Made by a program: the position numbers and the translations under genes. Source: JALCLA01 sp965653565 (lineage in GTDB: Bacteria; Pseudomonadota; Gammaproteobacteria; Xanthomonadales; Xanthomonadaceae). Taken from it: a stretch of DNA of 64,000 nt. The notes under the pieces are model-generated. The model searched no databases. It had not been told where the DNA came from and saw only the letters and a program-made list of their open reading frames with translations. Of the stretch, positions 7,503-14,967 are shown in pieces. Numbering within the stretch: the stretch's first letter is position 1; each line of letters begins with the position of its first letter. The stretch spans positions 14,250 to 78,249 of the forward strand of contig CBFHAI010000017.1 of NCBI GenBank assembly GCA_965653565.1, written 5' to 3'.

Positions 7503-8957
7503 ATGCTGATCCTGCCGCTGCATCGCCCGCTGACGCTGGCCACCTTTCCGGCCGCCACCGCGCTGCTGATCCTGCTCAACGTGTTCGTGTTCGCGGTGCT
7601 GCAGGCCGGCGACGAGGCCGCGCTGCGCGCGGCGCAGCAGCATTACGTGCAGGCCGGCATCGCGCGCTACGAAGTGCCGGCCTACGAGCGTTATCTGGAG
7701 GCCAACCGGCGCCAGCAAGATCTGGCCGAACTGCGCGCGATCCCGGCCGAATCGCGCGCCGCCTACGTGGCGATGAATTCGCTCACCGACGTGGCGTTCC
7801 TGCAGCAGCTGCAGGCCGGCGAATTGATCGAATCGGAAGAAGACCTGGCCGCCTGGCGCACGCTTCGCCCGCGCTATGACGAACTGCAATCGGGCGTCTT
7901 CACCTTGCGCCACATCCTGCGCAGCAGCGAGGTCGATCTGTGGCGCATGTTCTCGTCGGCCTTCCTGCACGCCAACGCGATGCATCTGATCGGCAATATG
8001 CTGTTCCTCGCCGCACTCGGGCTGCTGGTCGAAGGCGCCCTCGGCGCGGGGCGATTCCTCGGCGTCTATCTGCTCGGCGCGCTCGGATCGAGTGCGATTT
8101 CGCTGGCCTGGCGCTGGGGCGAAGCCGGCGGCGGGCTCGGCGCCTCGGGCGCGATCGCGGCGCTGATGGGCGCTTTCTGCATGGTCTGGGGCCGGCAGCC
8201 GGTGCGCTTCTTCTACTGGGTCGGGGTGGTGTTCGATTACGTGCGTGCGCCGGCGATCTGGCTGTTCCCGGTGTGGCTCGGCTGGGAGCTCTACAACCTG
8301 CTGGCAAACCCGGATATGGGCGTGGGTTTCGACGCGCACGCCGGTGGCCTCGTCAGCGGCGCGCTGCTCGGTGCCGCGCTGGTGTGGACGCGGCAGGTGC
8401 GTACCGACTACATCCACGAACCGGAACAACAGGAAGCGCGCGACGAGCGCTGGGCGCAGGCGCAAGCGCATCTGGGCCGCATGCAACTGGCGGAAGCCGA
8501 TGCCTTGCTGGTGCAACTGCAGCAGGAACAACCGCAGCGGTTCGACGTGGCGCTGGCGCGTTATCGGGTCGCCGTCAACGGCGGCCAGCGCGGCAACGAA
8601 CGGCAACGGGCGCAGGAGTTGCTGCGATTGGCCGCGGCCGACTCTGCGCAGGTGCGGCAGCAATCGGAGGCCTTGCGCCGCAATCCCGAAATCAATCTGA
8701 GCCTGGCCGAGCGCCAGCAGATCGCGCGCCGCTGGATGCAGCTGGGCGAGGGCGATGCGGCCGAAGCGCTGCTGGCGATCGACTCTGGCGAAGCGGCGAT
8801 GCAGGCTGGTCTGGCGCAGCTCTGGTTCGAACTGGGATTGCACCGCCGCGAACAGCACGACAACGCCGGCTTCTTGCGCGCGATGCAAACCGTCACCACG
8901 CGCTTTCCGAGCTTGCCGCACGCGCAGAAAGCGAAATTCCTGCTCGAGAACAGCTGA
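7503..8957 (+). CDS. Rhomboid family intramembrane serine protease with C-terminal helical domain
   Basis: A 484-residue polytopic protein. Rhomboid residues are present: the nucleophile Ser215 in GLGASGAIAAL and the catalytic His279 in DAHAGGLVSG, plus a membrane segment with HLIGNMLFLAALG. The first transmembrane helix (about 14-34) is followed by a loop of roughly 100 hydrophilic residues before the core, longer than usual. After about residue 300 a soluble, alanine-, glutamine- and leucine-rich tail of about 180 residues looks like TPR-type helical repeats. I took the ATG at 7503 because a hydrophobic segment follows at once. The substrate is unknown. Confidence 0.88.
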   Translation: MLILPLHRPLTLATFPAATALLILLNVFVFAVLQAGDEAALRAAQQHYVQAGIARYEVPAYERYLEANRRQQDLAELRAIPAESRAAYVAMNSLTDVAFLQQLQAGELIESEEDLAAWRTLRPRYDELQSGVFTLRHILRSSEVDLWRMFSSAFLHANAMHLIGNMLFLAALGLLVEGALGAGRFLGVYLLGALGSSAISLAWRWGEAGGGLGASGAIAALMGAFCMVWGRQPVRFFYWVGVVFDYVRAPAIWLFPVWLGWELYNLLANPDMGVGFDAHAGGLVSGALLGAALVWTRQVRTDYIHEPEQQEARDERWAQAQAHLGRMQLAEADALLVQLQQEQPQRFDVALARYRVAVNGGQRGNERQRAQELLRLAAADSAQVRQQSEALRRNPEINLSLAERQQIARRWMQLGEGDAAEALLAIDSGEAAMQAGLAQLWFELGLHRREQHDNAGFLRAMQTVTTRFPSLPHAQKAKFLLENS

Positions 8958-8988
8958 AGGCGCGCCGGAAAAGCGCGCCTTCGTTTTC
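8956..8988. terminator. Rho-independent terminator between convergent genes
   Basis: A 10-base perfect stem (GAAGGCGCGC at 8956-8965 with its complement at 8973-8982), a 7-base loop, then GTTTTCTC. The stem begins inside the stop codon of the rhomboid gene. It sits between that gene and the convergent minus-strand gene ending at 8992, so it may serve both directions, though only the plus side has a T-run. Confidence 0.8.
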
Positions 8989-8991
8989 TCG

Positions 8992-10251
8992 TCAGGCGGT
9001 CGCCAAAGGCTTCAATGCGGCTTCGATCTTCTCGTTGAGCGTCGCATCGTTGCTCACGCCGCGCGCCTGTTCGAGCAGCGCGCGCGCTTCGGCATCCTTC
9101 GAATAGCGGCCGCTGAGCAGCAGGGCCGCATCGAGCGCCCAGCGCGGCGCATTCGGATTGCGCGGCTGCGTGCGCCACAGCGCCAGCCATTGATCGAGCG
9201 CCAGCTGGCTCTGGCCGAGCAGTTGCGCGCGCGTGGCGAGTTGTTCGGCATGCTCGATCTGCATCGGCACGAAATCGGGATTGGCATCGAGCGCTTCGCG
9301 CAGCAGGCCGAGCGCCTTGCGATCCTGCTTTTCCATCATCAGCAGATTCAGATACAGGCGCGCGTGATCCTCGATCGCCGGCCGGTCGCCGCCGGGGCGC
9401 AGCAGGCGCCGATACAACTCATGGGTGCCGGTGGTGACCGCGCGCGAGCGGATTTCCTCGCGCAGCAGTTGCAGCGCGTCGTTGGTGCGTCCGTCGCGCA
9501 CCATCGATTCGGCCTGTTCGAGCAGGGCGCCGTCGCGATCGACCAGCGTCGGCAGCGCGCGCGAGTGGTTCTCCGGCGTATAGCCCAGCTCATCGTGATA
9601 CTGGTAGACCAGATAACCCATCAGATGGAACGCCGCGAACAGGCCCCACAGCGAAAACAGCGTGAGCGCCAGTTCGCCGACGATGCCCGGCAGGAACGAC
9701 GACACCCAGGTGCCGGCCGTGGCGGCGCTGGCCTGGATCACGAACAGCAGCGCGAATGCCGCCAGATAAGGGCCGCCGATGCGGCCGATGATGCCGAACG
9801 TGGTGGTCGGATCGATCGCACGCCCGAAGCTGCCGTCGATCGCCAGCGACATCATGCAACCGGGCTGCATGAAGGCGATCACCAGCAAGGTGATCAATCC
9901 GATCAGCGGGCCGCCCATGCCGAGCGCCAGCACCAGCACGAACATGAAGACGAATTGCAATCCGAGGAATCGCCAGATCACGCCGTCGCCGACGCCGACC
10001 ACGCGCTCGGGCGCTTCGAGATCGCCATCGGCCGTCGAGCGCAGGATCTCGAAGCCGAATTTGTAGGCCGACAGCCAGAGGATGAAGGTGATGATGCCGC
10101 CGACGCCCGGCAGATAGCCGAGCAGACTGCCCAGCGTGAGCGTCACCAGCACGACCAGCGCCGTGCCGCGGAACGGATACAGCGCGATCTGGCGCAGGCG
10201 GTTCCAGAACGGAACGGGCCGCGTACGCGCGGCGGAAGCGGACACATTCAT
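8992..10251 (-). CDS. Polytopic membrane protein with C-terminal TPR-like region
   Basis: A 419-residue protein with two parts. Residues about 30-230 hold several hydrophobic segments (for example VVLVTLTLGSLLGYLPGVGG and FVFMFVLVLALGMGGPLIG), reminiscent of DUF4013-type membrane proteins. Residues about 245-419 are soluble and TPR-like (SMVRDGRTNDALQLLREEI, LLMMEKQDRKALGLLREAL). No catalytic motif is visible. It follows the HerA-like ATPase by 36 bases on the same strand and is probably cotranscribed with it. The function is unknown; a scaffold role is possible. Confidence 0.7.
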   Translation of the reverse strand: MNVSASAARTRPVPFWNRLRQIALYPFRGTALVVLVTLTLGSLLGYLPGVGGIITFILWLSAYKFGFEILRSTADGDLEAPERVVGVGDGVIWRFLGLQFVFMFVLVLALGMGGPLIGLITLLVIAFMQPGCMMSLAIDGSFGRAIDPTTTFGIIGRIGGPYLAAFALLFVIQASAATAGTWVSSFLPGIVGELALTLFSLWGLFAAFHLMGYLVYQYHDELGYTPENHSRALPTLVDRDGALLEQAESMVRDGRTNDALQLLREEIRSRAVTTGTHELYRRLLRPGGDRPAIEDHARLYLNLLMMEKQDRKALGLLREALDANPDFVPMQIEHAEQLATRAQLLGQSQLALDQWLALWRTQPRNPNAPRWALDAALLLSGRYSKDAEARALLEQARGVSNDATLNEKIEAALKPLATA

Positions 10252-10287
10252 CGGATCGGACCCGTTTTTGAAAATGGTGGAGTGAAT

Positions 10288-11823
10288 TCAACGCGACTTG
10301 AAAATGCCGCCCAGCACGCCGCGCAGGATCTGGTTGCCGAGTTTGCTGCCCATCGTGCGCGCGGTCTGCTTGGCCATCGTTTCCACCACGCCCTGCCGGC
10401 GCTTCGTACCCCACAGCCATTCGCTCATCTTGGCGCCGATGCCGCCGCTCGCCGGCGGTGCGGGCTGTTGCGCGGGTGGTTGCGTGGGGGTGGTTTGCGG
10501 CTGTGACGGTGCGGGTTGCTCGCGCGTGACCGGCGGTGCCGCAGCCGGCGCCGCGGCCTTGCGATTGAGCATTTCGTAGGCCGAGTCGCGATTCAGCGCG
10601 GTGTCGTATTTGGCACCCACCGGGCTGCGGGCGCGCACCGCGTTGCGTTCTTCCGGCGTGATCGCGCCCATGCGGCAACGCGGCGGCGCTACCAGCGTGC
10701 GCTGCACCGGCATCGGGATGCCTTTCTCCTGCAGGGTCGACACCAGCGCCTCGCCGGTGCCCAACTGCGAGATCACGTCGGCCACGTTGACGCCGGGATT
10801 GGCGACGAAGGTTTCGGCCGCGGTGCGCACCGCTTTCTGATCACGCGGCGTATACGAGCGCAAGGCATGCTGGATGCGGTTGCCGAGCTGGCCGAGGATG
10901 TCGTCGGGCACATCGTCGGGAAACTGCGAACAGAAATACACGCCGATGCCCTTGGAGCGGATGATGCGCACCACCTGCTCGACGCGCTGGCGCAGCGCCG
11001 GCGGCGCGTCGTCGAACAACAGATGCGCCTCGTCGAAGAAGAACACCAGTTTGGGCTTTTCCAGATCGCCCACTTCCGGCAGGTTCTCGAACAGTTCGGA
11101 CAACAGCCAGAGCAGGAAACTCGAATACAGCCGTGGTTTGAGGATCAGCTGATCGGCGGCCAGGATGTTGACGATGCCGCGGCCGGAAAGATCGGTGCGC
11201 ATCAGGTCGGCCAACTCGAGCGCCGGCTCGCCGAAGAACTGCTCGCCGCCATCGGTTTCCAGGCGCAGCAGCGAACGCTGGATCGCCCCGATCGACGGCG
11301 CGCTCACCAGTCCGTACTCGGTCGAGATTTCCTTGCGATTCTCGGCGACGAAATTGAGCAGCGCGCGCAGATCGTCGAGATCGAGCAGCAGCCAGCCGTT
11401 GTCGTCGGCGAGCTTGAAGGCGATGTCGAGCACGCCGGCCTGGGTGTCGTTGAGTTCCAGCATGCGGGCCAGCAGGGTGGGACCGATTTCCGACATCGTG
11501 GCGCGCACCGGATGGCCGGATTTGCCGTACATGTCCCAGAACACCACCGGGCTGCCTTCGTTGAGATAGCCCTCGATGCCGATCTGCGCGACGCGCTCGG
11601 CGATCTTCGGATTCTGCGCGCCGGGCACCGCGAGGCCGGCGACATCGCCCTTCACGTCGGCCAGGAACACCGGCACGCCCGAGCGCGAAAAGCCCTCGGC
11701 CAGCACCATCAGCGACACCGATTTGCCGGTGCCGGTGGCGCCGGCGATCAGCCCGTGCCGATTGCCGTACTTCGCCAGCAGATGCACATGCGTGTCGCCT
11801 TTGCCGATGAGAATGTCGTTCAC
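10288..11823 (-). CDS. HerA-like / DUF853 P-loop ATPase (YjgR family)
   Basis: A 511-residue ATPase of the HerA/FtsK superfamily. The Walker A motif is GATGTGKS at about residues 28-35, a Walker B-like hhhhDE is in KLVFFFDEAHLLFDD, and the SQFPDDVPDDILGQLGNRIQHALR segment is typical of DUF853 proteins. A proline-, glutamine- and alanine-rich linker (about residues 420-455) leads to a basic C-terminal tail with WGTKRRQG. The cellular role of YjgR-type proteins is not established as far as I know. It is divergent from the lytic transglycosylase gene. Confidence 0.88.
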   Translation of the reverse strand: MNDILIGKGDTHVHLLAKYGNRHGLIAGATGTGKSVSLMVLAEGFSRSGVPVFLADVKGDVAGLAVPGAQNPKIAERVAQIGIEGYLNEGSPVVFWDMYGKSGHPVRATMSEIGPTLLARMLELNDTQAGVLDIAFKLADDNGWLLLDLDDLRALLNFVAENRKEISTEYGLVSAPSIGAIQRSLLRLETDGGEQFFGEPALELADLMRTDLSGRGIVNILAADQLILKPRLYSSFLLWLLSELFENLPEVGDLEKPKLVFFFDEAHLLFDDAPPALRQRVEQVVRIIRSKGIGVYFCSQFPDDVPDDILGQLGNRIQHALRSYTPRDQKAVRTAAETFVANPGVNVADVISQLGTGEALVSTLQEKGIPMPVQRTLVAPPRCRMGAITPEERNAVRARSPVGAKYDTALNRDSAYEMLNRKAAAPAAAPPVTREQPAPSQPQTTPTQPPAQQPAPPASGGIGAKMSEWLWGTKRRQGVVETMAKQTARTMGSKLGNQILRGVLGGIFKSR

Positions 11824-11962
11824 GCCTGCGCCTTGAGCCCCGGGAAGGCCTCGATTCTAGGGAACCGGTGTGCATCGCGTCACGCTTTTCGATGCGAACG
11901 CGCAGTTGCCCGCATCGCGCAGCGCCGTTAGGCTGCGGCGGCCTCACTCATTCCTGGCCTGC

Positions 11963-13426
11963 ATGCGAATCCCGACCGTTGCCTGCGTCCTGCTGCTCGC
12001 CGCCTGTGCGCAGTCGCCTACCAAACCCACGCCGGCCGGCGAGCGGGCGCTCAACGCGATCTACGCCGACATCGAGCGCGCCACCGCGCGCTTCGATAAG
12101 TCCGTCGAGCTTTATTCCGCCGGCGACGCCGAGGGCGCGCGCCGCGAATACACCGGCGCGCGCGAGGATCTAGTGGCGCTCGGCGAGCGCTGCCTGGCTG
12201 CGCCGGGCTGCGAAGTGCGCCGCGTGATCGCCGCGCAGGACGCGCTGCTGGTGCGCCAGGCGCGCTTCCTCACCGGCACCACCGAAGATGCCGCCCCGCT
12301 CGAAGCCGGCGCAGATACGGCGGGCGAAGGCGACTCGCCGGTGGTGCAGGCCTTGCCGCAGGCGGCGCGCACGGTCGCCATGCTCAACGGCCGCGATCTG
12401 GCGAAAGTGATCGAACTCAACGAACCGCTGAAAGCCGCGCTCGAGGAATGGCTGACGTGGATGCGTCCGCAGTTGCTCGACGCCTGGGAAAATTATCAAT
12501 ACCTGCGGCCGCGGATGTTCCCGGCCTACGAAAAAGCCAAACTTCCCGAAGCGCTGTTGTTCGGCATCCTGGCCAAGGAATCGGCCGGCAAAGTGCATGC
12601 GGTGAGCCGTGCCGGCGCCGCCGGCCCGCTGCAATTCATGCCGGCCACCGGCGCGCGATTCGGGCTCAATCGCGGCGGCAGCTTCGACCTGCGCTTCGAC
12701 CCGGCCGAATCGGCACGCGCCAATGCCGCGTATTTGAACGAGCGCTTCGCGGAACTCAACAACAACCTGGCGCTGGCGCTGGCCGCCTACAACGGCGGCG
12801 AAGGCCGCCTGGCCCGCCTGTCGAACCGCGGCGCGCGCGATTTCTGGAGCCCGCAGGTGTTCAACGCACTGCCGCCGGAAACACGCGAATACGTGCCGAT
12901 GGTGCTGGCTGCGGCGTGGCTGTTCCTGCATCCGGAACGCTACAACTTGAATTTGCCGGCGTACGACACGCGTGCGGTGTCGATCACCCTGAAAGAACCG
13001 ACGTCGTTGAACGAAATCGCCGTCTGCCTCGGCCAGCAGGGCAACCCGCGCGGCTGGTTCCGTCATTTGCGCAACTTGAACGCACGCTGGGAACCCACCA
13101 CGCGCCTGCCCGCCGGCACCGTGCTCGAACTACCGCTGGAAGCGCAGAAACACTACCTGATCGACTGCGAGTCCGGCCCAAAACTGGCAATGAGCCGGGA
13201 CCTGCACGATGCGCGCCCCCCCGTCGCCCCGCCTGCCGCCGTCGCACGACAGGCCGCTGCGGCCGGTTCGGTGTATGTGGTGCGCAGCGGCGACTCGCTG
13301 CACTCGATCGCCAAGGCGCGCGGCTGCAGCGTGAAGACGTTGGCGGGCGCCAATGGCATCAAGGCGCCGAGGTATTTGATCAAGGTGGGGCAGCGGGTGA
13401 GGTTGGCCGGTTGCGCGAGGGGGTAG
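11963..13426 (+). CDS. MltD-like lytic transglycosylase lipoprotein with LysM domain
   Basis: A predicted outer-membrane lipoprotein that cuts peptidoglycan glycan strands. The start at 11963 gives a lipoprotein signal peptide (MRIPTVACVLLLAACAQSP, lipobox Cys15); the longer open frame has no such signal. The SLT/goose-lysozyme-like domain holds catalytic Glu206 in ILAKESAGKVHAVS, then AGPLQFMPATGARFGL and AAYNGGEGRLAR. One C-terminal LysM domain (about residues 435-483, VYVVRSGDSLHSIAKARGCS) binds peptidoglycan. MltD of E. coli carries more than one LysM. The protein has 487 residues. Confidence 0.92.
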   Translation: MRIPTVACVLLLAACAQSPTKPTPAGERALNAIYADIERATARFDKSVELYSAGDAEGARREYTGAREDLVALGERCLAAPGCEVRRVIAAQDALLVRQARFLTGTTEDAAPLEAGADTAGEGDSPVVQALPQAARTVAMLNGRDLAKVIELNEPLKAALEEWLTWMRPQLLDAWENYQYLRPRMFPAYEKAKLPEALLFGILAKESAGKVHAVSRAGAAGPLQFMPATGARFGLNRGGSFDLRFDPAESARANAAYLNERFAELNNNLALALAAYNGGEGRLARLSNRGARDFWSPQVFNALPPETREYVPMVLAAAWLFLHPERYNLNLPAYDTRAVSITLKEPTSLNEIAVCLGQQGNPRGWFRHLRNLNARWEPTTRLPAGTVLELPLEAQKHYLIDCESGPKLAMSRDLHDARPPVAPPAAVARQAAAAGSVYVVRSGDSLHSIAKARGCSVKTLAGANGIKAPRYLIKVGQRVRLAGCARG

Positions 13427-13483
13427 TTCTTGGTTTTGCGATGCGGTCGGCAGCGTGCTTGCCGGCCGCAGCTCGTCGTATCG

Positions 13484-13521
13484 TCGTAGCCTGGATGAAA
13501 CGAAGCGGAATCCGGGAATGA
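13484..13521 (+). repeat. Dispersed intergenic repeat (GTAGCCTGGATGAA family)
   Basis: An imperfect inverted element of the form GTAGCCTGGATGAAACG followed by AAGCGGAATCCGGG. A relative on the other strand is at 31081-31112, and a diverged one at 47296-47332. The conserved ends TGGATGAA and GAATCCGG can partly pair, as in short REP-like elements. Confidence 0.6.
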
Positions 13522-13573
13522 CCCGGCTGCGACTGTTTCGTTCGTGCGGATGTGAAAGGCGGAAAGTGCGCGG

Positions 13574-14215
13574 CTAATCCATCAACCTTTTCCGCACCGC
13601 ATACCTCACGACCTCCGCCGCATTCTTCGCGCCCAGTTTGTCGAGCACTCTCGCCCGGTGGTTCTCGGCGGTCTTGGTGCTGATGTCTAGGCGTTTTGCG
13701 ATCGCTTTGGTGGTCAATCCTTCGACGACGAGATGGAATACTTCGCGCTCGCGCGGGGTGAGTCGGCCGTAGGGGTCGTCGATCTGGTCGGGCCGATGGA
13801 TCTGTTCGGCGAGCACTTTTGCGGCCGCCGGTCCGAAATAGGCGCGGCCCGCGTGCAGGCTGCGGACGGCGGCGATCAGTTCGGTGGTCGGGCTGTCCTT
13901 GACCAGGTAACCGCTGGCGCCGGCGCGCACCATGTGCAGCACGTATTCCTGGTCTTCGTGCATGGTGAGGACGAGCGTGCGCGATTCCGGCAGTTCGGCG
14001 CGCAGGCGGCGCACCACTTCGACGCCGTTCAAATGCGGCATCGAGACATCGACGATCACCACATCCGGACGCAGTGCCAGCGCCTTCTCGATCGCCGCGA
14101 CGCCATCGGCGGCTTCGCCCACGACGGTACATTCGCCGCTCGCATTGAGCACGCTGACCAGGCTTTCGCGCACCAGGGTGTGGTCGTCGGCGATCAGGAC
14201 GCGGATCGGGCTCAT
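13574..14215 (-). CDS. NarL/FixJ family response regulator
   Basis: A 213-residue DNA-binding response regulator. The receiver domain (1-120) has the acidic pocket Asp10/Asp11, phospho-acceptor Asp56 (VIVDVSMP) and Lys106 (GYLVKD). A LuxR-type helix-turn-helix follows at about 148-205 (LTPREREVFHLVVEGLTTKAIAKRLDISTKTAENHRARV). The ATG at 14215 overlaps the stop of the histidine kinase gene by four bases, so it is almost certainly the cognate partner. It is the last gene of a four-gene operon. Its DNA targets are unknown. Confidence 0.95.
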   Translation of the reverse strand: MSPIRVLIADDHTLVRESLVSVLNASGECTVVGEAADGVAAIEKALALRPDVVIVDVSMPHLNGVEVVRRLRAELPESRTLVLTMHEDQEYVLHMVRAGASGYLVKDSPTTELIAAVRSLHAGRAYFGPAAAKVLAEQIHRPDQIDDPYGRLTPREREVFHLVVEGLTTKAIAKRLDISTKTAENHRARVLDKLGAKNAAEVVRYAVRKRLMD

Positions 14216-14967
14216 GACTGATCGTGAACCTCGTCGAGCGGGATGGCAACGCTGACCCGGCAGCCGCCGCCCTCGCGCGCCAGCAGGGCGAATCGGCCGC
14301 CGCTCAGGCGCACGCGTTCGCGCATGCCGCCCACGCCGCTGCCGGTGCCGCGTTCGGCAATGCCGGGGGCGCAGCCGATGCCGTCGTCTTCGATGTCGAT
14401 CTGCAGCCAGCCGGCGCGCACACGCAAATGCAATTCGGCGCGCTGAGCGCGTGCGTGTTTGATCACGTTGGTCAGCGATTCCTGCGCGACGCGGAAGGCC
14501 AGCGTCTGGATTTCGTCGCCGAGAGTCGGCAAGGCGGCGATAGCCAGATCGCATCGCACGCCGGCCGGTTCGGCCAGCGTGCGCACCAGCCAGCGCAGCG
14601 CGGCTTCGAGGCCGAGATCGTCGAGCACCTGTGGCCGCAGCAGGCGCGAAAGCTGGCGGGTTTCGTCCAGCGTTTGCGCGCACAGCGCGCTGGCAACATC
14701 GGTGCGATGCAGCGCGTCGGTCTGTTGTTCCGGCAACGAGGCGCGCAGCAAGGCGAGATGATGTTTGAGCGCGGTCAGATTCTGGCCCAGACCATCGTGC
14801 AGTTCGCGCGCCAGCCGGCGGCGTTCGTCTTCCTGCACGCGATACACCGAACGCGCGAGCCGGTAGAACTCGCGCTGATTGTTTTCCAGCCGCAGCAGCA
14901 GCGCGCGATAGTCTTCGCGCAGGCGCGCCAGGGTTTCGTCGGCGCTCGCGCTGCGCTCAGGGCCCAT
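14212..14967 (-). CDS. Soluble sensor histidine kinase (HisKA_3 type)
   Basis: A 251-residue NarX/DegS-type histidine kinase with no membrane segment and no recognisable sensor domain. A short coiled coil (about 10-50) leads into the dimerisation helix with phospho-acceptor His57 in LARELHDGLGQNL. The HATPase domain shows the N box (ESLTNVIKHARA), the G1 box (DIEDDGIG) and the G2-type GTGSGVGGMRERV. The start at 14967 lies 11 bases inside the end of the Ser/Thr kinase gene; longer frames run back into that gene. With no sensor of its own it must be fed by a partner, plausibly the upstream kinase or the FHA-GAF protein (inference). Confidence 0.9.
   Translation of the reverse strand: MGPERSASADETLARLREDYRALLLRLENNQREFYRLARSVYRVQEDERRRLARELHDGLGQNLTALKHHLALLRASLPEQQTDALHRTDVASALCAQTLDETRQLSRLLRPQVLDDLGLEAALRWLVRTLAEPAGVRCDLAIAALPTLGDEIQTLAFRVAQESLTNVIKHARAQRAELHLRVRAGWLQIDIEDDGIGCAPGIAERGTGSGVGGMRERVRLSGGRFALLAREGGGCRVSVAIPLDEVHDQS

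Noticed and set aside
7479..8921. A 480-codon minus-strand frame within the rhomboid gene
   Set aside because: Shadow frame, rich in His/Arg/Gln as expected of antisense readings; the rhomboid catalytic residues are on the plus strand.
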